DNA of 64,000 nucleotides, taken from assembly GCA_031291675.1 (NCBI GenBank), contig JARLIO010000011.1:29846-93845 (forward strand), read 5' to 3'. Within the stretch, counting starts at the first letter, position 1; every line of letters starts with the position of its first letter. Below are positions 50,446-58,965 of the stretch, piece after piece. The DNA comes from Azospirillaceae bacterium. GTDB lineage: Bacteria; Pseudomonadota; Alphaproteobacteria; Azospirillales; Azospirillaceae. The position numbers were made by a program, and so were the translations under genes. A model generated the notes under the pieces. It searched no databases and was not told where the DNA came from. It saw only the letters and a program-made list of their open reading frames with translations.

Positions 50446-52041
50446 ATGTCACTCACGTCCGCATTGTCAAACGCGACTTCCGGTTTGCGGGCCGTCTCGG
50501 CGCAGATCAGCGCCGCCTCCAACAACATCAGCAACGCCAACACCAGCGGCTACTCGACCAAGACCCAGCAGGTTTCGACCGCGGTCAACGGCACCTCAAC
50601 CGATGGCGTCAAGCTCGGCGCCGTCACCCGCGATGTCGACCAATATCTGCTGGCGGACAAGCTGTCAGCGACTTCCGAAAATGCCAGCGCCAGCTATAGC
50701 GACTATGTCCTCGGCCAGTTGACCGATGCCTATGGCACATCCACCAGCGGCAACTCGTTCGCCAACCAATTCAGCTCCCTGCAAAGTGCCTTCAGCACCC
50801 TGCAGGCAACACCGAACTCGACGACCCTGCAGACCGAAGTCGTCACCAAGGCGACCAACCTGGCAAACTCGATCAATAGCGCAGGGAAGGAAGTCACCAG
50901 CCTGCGCACGGAGAGCCAGAACCAGATGACGACGTCGGTCAGCGCGATCAATACTGACCTGAACCAGATCAACACCTTGAACAGCACGATCGTTGCCGGG
51001 CAGGCTGCCGGCCAGTCGGTTGCCGACCTGCAGGATCAGCGCGACAAATATCTCACCGACCTGTCCTCACAGATCGGGATCACCTATTACACCACGTCAT
51101 CGGGCGCGGTCCAGATCTCGACCGCCGGCGGGGCGACCTTACTCGACAGCACAGTCCACAGCCTGAGCTTCACCGCCAACAACGTGACCGCGTCATCGCA
51201 ATATGTTGCGGGGTCCACCAGCGGTTCCCCGGTGCTTCAGGGTATCTATGTCGACGGGTCCGATATCACCTCCTCGCTGGGAACCTCCGGCACGCTGGGC
51301 GCCGCGATCAATCTGCGCGACAACGTTCTGCCGCAGGCCCAGGGGCAGCTCGACGAATACGCCACCGAACTGACCAATGGCTTCAGCCAGTTTCAGGTCA
51401 CAACCACCACCACCAATCCCACAACGACCGCCGCCCTGCAGCTGTTCCAGGATTCGTCATCATCCGCCCCGGATTATTCGACGGGCACAACCACCGCGGC
51501 GACGTCCTACAGCGCGGGGATCGCGACGCGGATCGAGGTCAATCCCACCGTGGCCTCGAATGTCTGGATGGTGCGCGATGGCAACGTCTCGATCAGCGGC
51601 GGCACCGCCAGCACCCAGACCGAGAGCAGCAACAGCGGCAATTCCACCCTTCTCGGCGCCCTGGTGTCGCAAACACAGACGACCTCCTCGACCAGCAGTT
51701 CGACCGGATCTCCCCTTGAGGGCACCATCACCTTCAGCAGTACGGTCACGCCCAGTGCATCCGCCGTATCGCTGAACCTGACGACCTCGGCAACGCTGGC
51801 CGATTACGCCACCTCGATCATCGGCTATCAGTCGACCCAGAAAGCCACAGCGTCCTCAAGCTATACCTCCGCCGCCAGCTATCTGACGACGGCCACCACC
51901 AACCTCAGCAATCAAAGCTCCGTCAGTCTGGACGTCGAGCTGGAAAAGCTGGTCACTTTGCAGAATTCCTACTCCGCCGTCGCCAAGACAATTTCAACCG
52001 TGAATTCCATGTACGGCGACCTTTTGGGAATCGTCGGTTAA
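50446..52041 (+). CDS. flgK: Flagellar hook-associated protein 1, FlgK
   Basis: A 531-residue FlgK. The N-terminal rod motif is SNATSGLRAVSAQISAASNN followed by ISNANTSGYSTKTQQVS. The middle has VADLQDQRDKYLTDLSSQIG and AAINLRDNVLPQAQGQLDEY, and the C-terminus VELEKLVTLQNSYSAVAKTI. It is the first hook-filament junction protein. Ser and Thr make up well over a quarter of residues, particularly in the exposed region 360-440. It is the first gene behind the sigma-54 promoter at 50364. Confidence 0.95.
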   Translation: MSLTSALSNATSGLRAVSAQISAASNNISNANTSGYSTKTQQVSTAVNGTSTDGVKLGAVTRDVDQYLLADKLSATSENASASYSDYVLGQLTDAYGTSTSGNSFANQFSSLQSAFSTLQATPNSTTLQTEVVTKATNLANSINSAGKEVTSLRTESQNQMTTSVSAINTDLNQINTLNSTIVAGQAAGQSVADLQDQRDKYLTDLSSQIGITYYTTSSGAVQISTAGGATLLDSTVHSLSFTANNVTASSQYVAGSTSGSPVLQGIYVDGSDITSSLGTSGTLGAAINLRDNVLPQAQGQLDEYATELTNGFSQFQVTTTTTNPTTTAALQLFQDSSSSAPDYSTGTTTAATSYSAGIATRIEVNPTVASNVWMVRDGNVSISGGTASTQTESSNSGNSTLLGALVSQTQTTSSTSSSTGSPLEGTITFSSTVTPSASAVSLNLTTSATLADYATSIIGYQSTQKATASSSYTSAASYLTTATTNLSNQSSVSLDVELEKLVTLQNSYSAVAKTISTVNSMYGDLLGIVG

Positions 52042-52090
52042 TGATACAGTATCAGCGGGCGATGGCGTGGGATCGGGACAGGAGACGACA

Positions 52091-53182
52091 ATGGCGGTAA
52101 CTTCGATCGGGACTTATACCCAGAATATCTATACGGTATCATCCGAAGAAACCGCCCTGTCCAAACTGACGGCCGAGGAATCGAGCGGGTACACGACGCA
52201 AAAATATGGCGAACTGGGCACTCAGGCGAGTGCGCAGATCGTATATTCGAACGCAACCAGCTCGATCAGCACCTACAACTCAAACATTACGACCGCGCAG
52301 TCGCGCATCACCGCCTCCGATGAGGTCTATAACGAAATATCGAACGTCGTCAGCAGTTTGTCGTCACAAGTTACCGAGCTCTATACGGCATCGCAACCTT
52401 ATTCATCGTCAACAACAGCTTCCCTGAATTCTTCGGCAAAATCCGCACTTTCTGAAATTAATTCTCTTCTTAACACAAATGTCAGCGGACGATATATCTT
52501 CTCTGGAAGCGCAACATCAACACAACCGATGACAGATAGCAGTACTGTCAGTTCGAACCTGATGTCGAGTACTAACGGGACCGCGTCGGGTTTGCCGTCG
52601 AGTTACACCTCGGCATCGTCGAGTTATGCCGATGTCTGCAGCTATTTTTCGACCGTTAGCAACTACTATGCCGGTGCAACGGACGGCGTCGAGAGCAGCG
52701 TCCAGGTTACCAGCACGACGTCGGTGACCTATGGCACCAGTGCCGACAATACCAGTCTCCAGACCGTTCTGCGGGCCATCTACGCCGCGGCCAACCTGCA
52801 ACCGACCACCGCAAATGCCAGTTCCGGGACCAACAAGAGTGAGTTCCAGAATTATCTGTCGGATATCAACAACGACCTGACGACGGGCATGTCAGGGGGC
52901 ACGATCACCAACGCGGCAACCAATCCGTCGAGCGGATCCACGAACACCGTCGTCGGCCTGAATACCGTCCAGGGCATCCAGGGCGACGTCTATACGAACC
53001 TGACGGATATCGCGACGCAGAACAGCACGACGCAGTCTTACCTGAGCACCAATCTCAGTAACATTCAGGACGCCGATTTGACGGCGGTCTCGACACAGAT
53101 CATCAATCTTCAGACCCAAATCCAGGCGTCGTTCAAGGCCATCAGCATCATCAGCAGCCTGTCGTTGGCCAGCTATATCTGA
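52091..53182 (+). CDS. flgL: Flagellar hook-associated protein 3, FlgL
   Basis: A 363-residue flagellin-like protein matching FlgL: N-terminal helix (NIYTVSSEETALSKLTAEES), a long Ser/Thr-rich middle and a C-terminal helix (DADLTAVSTQIINLQTQIQA, then ISIISSLSLASYI). The segment LNTNVSGRYIFSGSAT carries the RY-FSG motif of FlgL proteins. A stretch around 52390-52500 is noticeably A/T-richer than its neighbours. GGAGACGACA precedes the ATG. The next gene (TPR-OGT) starts five bases after its stop. Confidence 0.9.
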   Translation: MAVTSIGTYTQNIYTVSSEETALSKLTAEESSGYTTQKYGELGTQASAQIVYSNATSSISTYNSNITTAQSRITASDEVYNEISNVVSSLSSQVTELYTASQPYSSSTTASLNSSAKSALSEINSLLNTNVSGRYIFSGSATSTQPMTDSSTVSSNLMSSTNGTASGLPSSYTSASSSYADVCSYFSTVSNYYAGATDGVESSVQVTSTTSVTYGTSADNTSLQTVLRAIYAAANLQPTTANASSGTNKSEFQNYLSDINNDLTTGMSGGTITNAATNPSSGSTNTVVGLNTVQGIQGDVYTNLTDIATQNSTTQSYLSTNLSNIQDADLTAVSTQIINLQTQIQASFKAISIISSLSLASYI

Positions 53183-53187
53183 TCGCA

Positions 53188-55503
53188 ATGCCAGCTGTTG
53201 CGGCGGATCCGGTCCAAACCGTTTATGCCGATGCCGTGCGCCTGCACCGGCTGGGACGTCTGGATGAGGCCGGCGCCGCCTATCAGCAATTGCGCCGTCT
53301 GCGCCCCGATGCGGCGGAAGCGGCCCATGGCCCGGGCATCATCGCCCTGCAGCGCGGCGATGCCGCCGGCGCGGTGTTCTGGTTCCATCGCGCGATCGTC
53401 CTGGCCCCGGCAATTCCTGCCTACTGGTCCAATCTCGGGCTGGCGCTGGAAAATCTCCACGACTGGCCGGCGGCGATGCGTGCCTATCGTGCCCTGCTGG
53501 CACTGACACCACAGACGCCAGACGCCCTGTGCAATCTCGCTGACATTCACAGGTTGCGCGGTATGATCGATACCGCCGAGCGGATCTATCGCCGGGCGCT
53601 GCGGCTGGACCCCGCCAACCGGCGGGCCTTGACCAACTACGCTCAGATGCTCGCAACGACGCACCGCGCGGCGGACGCGCTGCTGCCTTACCGCCGGCTC
53701 GCCCGTCTGATGCCCGACGCCGCATCGGCACATCACCATCTGGCCTGCGCGCTGCAAGAAGCCGGCCTCCGTGATGCCGCCGAAGCCGAATACCACCATG
53801 CCGTGGCCTGCGATCCCGGTCATGTCGAAGCCTGGTTCCAACGCGCCCGGCTGCGCCACGGCCAACGCCAGCCCGACGAGACCGCAACACTCTACCGCCG
53901 CTGTCAGACCCTGGCCCCGCGACGCGCCGGCATCCGCTACCATATCGGTCTGTGGGCCATGGAGCAGGGTCGCCCCGGCATCGCGGTCGCGGCGTTTCGC
54001 GATGCCGTCACTCTGGACCCGGCTTACGCAGAAGCCTGGAACGGCCTGGGCCTGGCCGGCGACACGATCGGACGACTCAGTATCGCGCTGCCGACGCTGA
54101 CCCGCGCGGTCCGGCTGCGTCCCGACATGGCGATCGCCCACAACAATCTCGGCCTGGCCCTGATGCATCTGGGGGAGCCGCAATCGGCCCAAGCCGCCTT
54201 CGATACCGCGGCCGCCTTGTCACCCGACCACCCCGGGATCCTGTCCAACCAGATGATGTGCCACCAGTATCGCCCGGGGGTCACGGCACCCCTGCTGCGG
54301 GAGGTCCACCGCGCCTGGCACTGGCAACCGGTGCCACCCCCGGTGTCGCGCGTCATGCCGCCGCACCGGATCGATCCGCAACGACGGCTCGAGATCGGCC
54401 TGGTCTCCGCCGATTTCACCGCTCATCCGATCGGCTTTTTCTGCAAGCCGCTGCTCGACTTTCTCGACCGAACCCAGGCCCGTCTGACCTGCTATGCCGT
54501 CGCACGCAACCGGGGGCCGATCGCCGATGACCTCCGGGACCTCGCCCGGGCCCGCGGCGATCGCTGGGTCGAGGCGGAAAGCCTGGACGCCGATCACCTG
54601 GCCGCAAGGATCGCCGATGACGGCATCGATATTCTGATCGATCTCGCGGGCCATACCGCACGCAACCGCCTGCCGGTATTCGCGCGCCGGGCGGCGCCGG
54701 TGCAAATCACCTGGGCCGGCTATGTCGGAACCACCGGGGTTGCCACGATGGACTGGCTGATCGCCGACCATTTCCATGTGCCACCGGGTGAGGAAGCGGC
54801 CTATGGCGAACGCATCCTGCGCCTGCCGGGCGATTACGTCTGCTATGCCCCACCCGATTACGCGCCCACGGTCGGCCCCCTGCCGGCGCTCGCCACGGGG
54901 GTCATCACTTTTGGCGGCTGTCACAACCCGGCCAAGCTCAACCGTCCGCTATTGACACTGTGGCGCCGGGTGCTGGACCGCGTGCCGAATTCGCGCCTGC
55001 TGCTGGCCTACAAGTTCCTCGACGATCCGCTGAGCCGTGGCCAGCTTTATCAGGGGCTCGGACTGGGTCCCGATCGGATGATCATCGAAGGCCCGCAACC
55101 TCATGCCGGCTTGCTGGCCACCTATCAGCGCATTGATATCGCGCTTGACAGCCACCCCTATTCCGGCGGTCTGACAACATTCGAGGCGCTGTGGATGGGC
55201 GTGCCGGTGGTCACCCTGACCGGGTCAAGCTTCGCCGGCCGCCATTCGACCAGCCATCTCCACCATGCCGGCCTCGGTTCGCTGGTCACCACCGACCCCG
55301 AGGCCTATATCGACCGGGCTGCGGCTCTGGCCGCCGACCTGCCGGCGCTGGCGGCCTTGCGGGCCCGGCTCCGGCCACAAATGGCAGCATCGCCGGCCTG
55401 CGATGGCCCCGGGCACGCCGCCGCGTTCCTCGGCGCGATGCGCCATGCCTGGACCGATTGGTGCCAGCGCACCTCCGGCATCCCCGAACGGGACCGCGCA
55501 TGA
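53188..55503 (+). CDS. TPR/O-GlcNAc-transferase-like glycosyltransferase, copy 1
   Basis: A 771-residue GT41/OGT-like enzyme. About ten TPRs (residues 10-350: YADAVRLHRLGRLDEAGAAY, NNLGLALMHLGEPQSAQAAF) precede a split catalytic domain: SADFTAHPIGFFCKP (about 405), DILIDLAGHTARNRLPVF, QITWAGYVGTTGVATMDWLI, FGGCHNPAKLNRPLLTLW, LDSHPYSGGLTTFEALWMGV (about 653) and FAGRHSTSHLHHAGL. These transfer a sugar, classically GlcNAc, onto Ser/Thr, with the TPRs binding the target protein. It begins five bases after flgL, so FlgK, FlgL or flagellin are the likely targets. Confidence 0.9.
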   Translation: MPAVAADPVQTVYADAVRLHRLGRLDEAGAAYQQLRRLRPDAAEAAHGPGIIALQRGDAAGAVFWFHRAIVLAPAIPAYWSNLGLALENLHDWPAAMRAYRALLALTPQTPDALCNLADIHRLRGMIDTAERIYRRALRLDPANRRALTNYAQMLATTHRAADALLPYRRLARLMPDAASAHHHLACALQEAGLRDAAEAEYHHAVACDPGHVEAWFQRARLRHGQRQPDETATLYRRCQTLAPRRAGIRYHIGLWAMEQGRPGIAVAAFRDAVTLDPAYAEAWNGLGLAGDTIGRLSIALPTLTRAVRLRPDMAIAHNNLGLALMHLGEPQSAQAAFDTAAALSPDHPGILSNQMMCHQYRPGVTAPLLREVHRAWHWQPVPPPVSRVMPPHRIDPQRRLEIGLVSADFTAHPIGFFCKPLLDFLDRTQARLTCYAVARNRGPIADDLRDLARARGDRWVEAESLDADHLAARIADDGIDILIDLAGHTARNRLPVFARRAAPVQITWAGYVGTTGVATMDWLIADHFHVPPGEEAAYGERILRLPGDYVCYAPPDYAPTVGPLPALATGVITFGGCHNPAKLNRPLLTLWRRVLDRVPNSRLLLAYKFLDDPLSRGQLYQGLGLGPDRMIIEGPQPHAGLLATYQRIDIALDSHPYSGGLTTFEALWMGVPVVTLTGSSFAGRHSTSHLHHAGLGSLVTTDPEAYIDRAAALAADLPALAALRARLRPQMAASPACDGPGHAAAFLGAMRHAWTDWCQRTSGIPERDRA

Positions 55504-56657
55504 CCCTGATCCTGGCTGATCCCAATCTCGGGCTTTCGAGCGCCGGGCACCATCTGTCTTACAGCCGCGCGGTCGTTGAGGCCGCGGCCCGGCGCGGCCT
55601 CAACGCCCGTTGCGTCGGCCATCGCGCGGCCTCCGCGGCGGGAACCCTGGGACTGGCCGTCGAACCCCTGTTCGAATATGCTCTGTTTACCCTGCTCGGC
55701 CGGGGCCAAACCCCGGATCTGACCGAAAGCTTCGTCTTCTTCAATACCCGGGCTGCGGCCGCCTTCAGCACGCTGTTGGCGGGCTGCGGGCCCGACGACA
55801 CGCTGTTCCTGCCCAGCATCACGCATCAGGAACTGTTCGGGCTGGCGCTCGCCCTCGCCGCGACCCCGGCGCCACAACGGCCCCGGATCCGGATCTGCCT
55901 GCGCTATCATTGGCAACGCGACCCGGCGGCGGCCCGTGACTATTACCGCGAGGCGCTGCAAGCCCTGAGCGATCCGGCGCTCCGCGTCGCCTTGTTCAGC
56001 GATACCACCGAGCTGGCGGCCTATTATGCCACGCTGACACCGTGCCCCATCGCCGTTCTGCCCATCCCCGCCCGGATTGCCCCGACCGCAGTGCCGGACT
56101 CGCCCCCCGTGGGTCCGCCGATCGTGGGCTATCTCGGTGAACCGCGCAGCAACAAAGGCTTTTTCTTCCTGCCGCCCCTGGTCACCGCAGTGCCAGCACT
56201 GCACTGGCGGGTCCAGATCGCCGCGCCCTTTGCGTTGCCCCCGGATTATCGCGCCTGCGTCGAAGCACTGCGCGGCCAACCGGGCGTCAGCCTGATCGAC
56301 CATGATCTCGACGAGGCCGCCTATCTGGCCCTGCTCGGCCAGTGCGACATCATCCTGATCGCCTATCGCCCCGATGACTACCGCTTGGCCAGCTCGGGGA
56401 TCTTCACCGAGGCCCTCGCCGCCGCCAAGGTCGTCGTGATCCCCGCGGACACCTGGATGGCCCGCGAGGCCGACCGCGCCCGGGCCGGTGCCGTCTGTTT
56501 TTCCGGCTACGACGCCGTGTCCGTCATCCCGGCGTTGCAATCAGCCGCCGCCACCCTGCCCCGGCTGCGCGACCAGGCCCGCGCCTGTGCCCCGGCGTGG
56601 CACGACCACCATAATCCCGATCGTCTCGTCGCATGTGTGCTGGAGGACGTGTCATGA
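55500..56657 (+). CDS. Glycosyltransferase, GT-B fold
   Basis: A 385-residue GT-B-like glycosyltransferase. The N-terminal half begins TLILADPNLGLSSAGHHLSY with a glycine-rich acceptor loop. The C-terminal half has the usual donor-domain pattern (VGYLGEPRSNKGFFFLPPL, QCDIILIAYRPDDYRLASSG, FTEALAAAKVVVIPADTWMA). The ASSGIFTEALAAAKVV motif corresponds to the E-x7-E nucleotide-sugar-binding region of GT4-like enzymes. Its ATG overlaps the preceding stop and its stop overlaps the next start (ATGA on both sides), showing tight coupling with the two OGT genes. It may extend the sugar they add. Confidence 0.75.
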   Translation: MTLILADPNLGLSSAGHHLSYSRAVVEAAARRGLNARCVGHRAASAAGTLGLAVEPLFEYALFTLLGRGQTPDLTESFVFFNTRAAAAFSTLLAGCGPDDTLFLPSITHQELFGLALALAATPAPQRPRIRICLRYHWQRDPAAARDYYREALQALSDPALRVALFSDTTELAAYYATLTPCPIAVLPIPARIAPTAVPDSPPVGPPIVGYLGEPRSNKGFFFLPPLVTAVPALHWRVQIAAPFALPPDYRACVEALRGQPGVSLIDHDLDEAAYLALLGQCDIILIAYRPDDYRLASSGIFTEALAAAKVVVIPADTWMAREADRARAGAVCFSGYDAVSVIPALQSAAATLPRLRDQARACAPAWHDHHNPDRLVACVLEDVS

Positions 56658-58909
56658 CCGGCGAAGACCAGAGCGGCGCCGATACCGCTTCCCCAATGAC
56701 CCCGACCACCCTGCTGATCACAGCGCTGAACCATCATCGTGCCGGCCGCCGCACCGAGGCCGCATCACTGTACCAGGCGATCCTCCGGGTTCAGCCCGAT
56801 CATGCCGATGCCGCCGGTCTGCTGGGCCTGCTGCTCTATCAAACGGGCAACCTGCCGCTCGCCCGGACGCTGTTGCACAGCGCCGCCGTGCTTCATCCCG
56901 CCGTCGCGTCGTTGCGCGTCACCCTGTCGGCTGTGCTCACCGCCCAGGGCGATCATGCCAATGCGGCGCTGAACCTGCGCCAAGCCCTTGAAATCGATCC
57001 GGCAAACGCCGATTGCCTGGTGAGTGTGGCGGGTTGCCACGCCGCCGACCCGGCGGGAACCGCCACCGAGTCCTGGCTGCGCCGCGCCATCGCCTTGCGG
57101 CCCGGTCTGGCGGCGGCCCACAATAATCTGGGCAATCTGCTGCAGGCGCGCGGCGATCTCGCGGCGGCGGCGACGCAATATGCCGCGGCGCTGGCCGCGA
57201 CGCCGGACCAGCCGGAAATCCTGTACAATCTCGGCAATGTGCTGCGCGGCCTGTTCCGCGGGCAGGATGCCGAGACCCTGTACCGCGCCAGCCTGCAACT
57301 GGCCCCCGCCGCGGCACCGGTTCTCAACAATCTGGGCAATATACTGATCGATCGCGGCGACATGCGGACCGCCCTGACACTGCTGCGCCATGCCCGTCTG
57401 GTCGCCAGCGACGATGCCCGGATCCGCGGCGACCTGGCCTCGGCACTGGCCGCCGCCGGGATGCTGCCCGAGGCGCGGCGCGCCTTCGGCGAGGTGACGC
57501 TGCTCGACCCGCGGGACCTGCGCGCCCGACTGGGCTGGTGCGTCACCGGATTGCCGGTGATCTACGAGTCGGTGGCCGAGATTGCCACGGTCCGCGCCCG
57601 CTATGCCCAGGAGCTGACGACGTTGGCGGCTGACGTCGCCCTGGGCCATGTGGCTCTCGACCCCAGGGCCATCGGCAGCATCCAGCCCTTCGCCCTGCCC
57701 TATCAAGGCGAGGATGATCGCGACCTGCAGCAGCTCTATGGCGATATGATCTGTCGTATTGCCAAGGCCGCGGCCCCCCCGGTTACCACCGGCCAGCCCG
57801 GCGCCCCGGCGGTGATCACCGGCGATCACCGGGTTCGCGTCGGGTTCGTGTCCGGTCATTTCCGTCGCCACACCGTGTGGCACCTGTTTGGCTCCTGGCT
57901 GGAACTCGACCGTGACCGGTTCGCGGTCACGGCCTATTCCTGCGGCCCGCAACAGGATGAGGAAACCCAACGCGCCCGGGACCGGGCCGAGGATTTCGTC
58001 CAGGGTCCGGCAGACCTGCTGACCGCCCGGATCACCGCCGATCGCCCCGACCTGCTGATCTATCCCGAAATCGGCATGGATCCGGTGGTGCCACGCCTCG
58101 CCGCGCTGCGTCTGGCCCCGGTCCAGGCCATGGCCTGGGGCCACCCCGAAACCAGCGGCCTGCCAACGATCGATTATTTCCTGTCCAGCGATGCCATGGA
58201 GCCGATCGACGGTGACCGCTATTACACCGAACGTCTGGTCCGGTTGCCGCGACTCTCGATCCGCTATCGCCCCCCGGCCGTGACACCGGAGCCCTTCGAC
58301 CTCGCCGCCGCGGGGGTACGCCCCGACTCGGTGCGCTATCTGTGCTGCCAGTCGCTGTTCAAATATCTGCCGCAATATGATGCGCTGCTGCCGGCGATCG
58401 CGGCCCGAGTGCCGGCGGCCCAATTCCTGTTCCTGTCGCACCAGAGCGGGGCGGCGCTCAATGCCCGGTTCCACGCCCGTCTGGGCGCGGCATTCCGACG
58501 GGCCGGGCAGGACCCGGCGCGTCATCTGGTGATGCTGCCGCGGCTGTCCGCGGCGCGCTACGCCGGTCTCAACCAGCAAGCGGACATTTTCCTGGATTCG
58601 GTAGGCTGGTCGGGAGGCAACACCACGCTTGAAGCGATCGCGTTTGCCGGCTTGCCCGTCGTAACCTTGCCCGGGGCGCTGATGCGCGGCCGTCACGCGG
58701 CGGCGATCCTGACGGTGATGGGCGTGACGGAAACCATTGCCCGGGACGGCGACGACTATGTTGCGCTGGCCGCGACGCTCGGCCGCGACGCCGCGGCGCG
58801 GGGCCGGATCGCGGAGAAGACCCGCGCCTGCCGCGACCGGCTTTACGACGATCCCGGGATCCTGCCCGCCCTGGAATCCTGGATCCTTGATGTCTGTGGC
58901 AGAGGCTGA
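56654..58909 (+). CDS. TPR/O-GlcNAc-transferase-like glycosyltransferase, copy 2
   Basis: A 751-residue OGT-like protein, clearly divergent from copy 1. TPRs fill residues 15-300 (ALNHHRAGRRTEAASLYQAI, NLGNVLRGLFRGQDAETLYR). The catalytic part has RVGFVSGHFRRHTVWHLF (about 396), PDLLIYPEIGMDPVVPRLAA, APVQAMAWGHPETSGLPTID, LCCQSLFKYLPQYDALLPAI, FLDSVGWSGGNTTLEAIAFA (about 645) and LMRGRHAAAILTVMGV. It is in one coupled unit with the glycosyltransferase upstream. The stop codon lies in a 12-base tandem repeat. Confidence 0.88.
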   Translation: MTGEDQSGADTASPMTPTTLLITALNHHRAGRRTEAASLYQAILRVQPDHADAAGLLGLLLYQTGNLPLARTLLHSAAVLHPAVASLRVTLSAVLTAQGDHANAALNLRQALEIDPANADCLVSVAGCHAADPAGTATESWLRRAIALRPGLAAAHNNLGNLLQARGDLAAAATQYAAALAATPDQPEILYNLGNVLRGLFRGQDAETLYRASLQLAPAAAPVLNNLGNILIDRGDMRTALTLLRHARLVASDDARIRGDLASALAAAGMLPEARRAFGEVTLLDPRDLRARLGWCVTGLPVIYESVAEIATVRARYAQELTTLAADVALGHVALDPRAIGSIQPFALPYQGEDDRDLQQLYGDMICRIAKAAAPPVTTGQPGAPAVITGDHRVRVGFVSGHFRRHTVWHLFGSWLELDRDRFAVTAYSCGPQQDEETQRARDRAEDFVQGPADLLTARITADRPDLLIYPEIGMDPVVPRLAALRLAPVQAMAWGHPETSGLPTIDYFLSSDAMEPIDGDRYYTERLVRLPRLSIRYRPPAVTPEPFDLAAAGVRPDSVRYLCCQSLFKYLPQYDALLPAIAARVPAAQFLFLSHQSGAALNARFHARLGAAFRRAGQDPARHLVMLPRLSAARYAGLNQQADIFLDSVGWSGGNTTLEAIAFAGLPVVTLPGALMRGRHAAAILTVMGVTETIARDGDDYVALAATLGRDAAARGRIAEKTRACRDRLYDDPGILPALESWILDVCGRG

Positions 58910-58921
58910 GGCAGAGGCTGA
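58898..58921. repeat. 12-bp tandem duplication at a stop codon
   Basis: GGCAGAGGCTGA occurs at 58898-58909 and 58910-58921; the first copy ends with the TGA stop of the second OGT-like gene. Confidence 0.9.
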
Positions 58922-58965
58922 GCGGAGAGCCGGGACCGCCCGCGGCGATCCCGGCCCACCTGCGG

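Noticed and set aside
44774..53182. Flagellin gene expected near flbT-flaF
   Set aside because: FlgL has flagellin-like ends, but the FlgL motif and its place after flgK identify it; no true flagellin gene is present in the window.
56765..58696. Minus-strand open frame of 643 codons
   Set aside because: Shadow of the second TPR-OGT gene; no domain and unusual Gln/Arg/His content.
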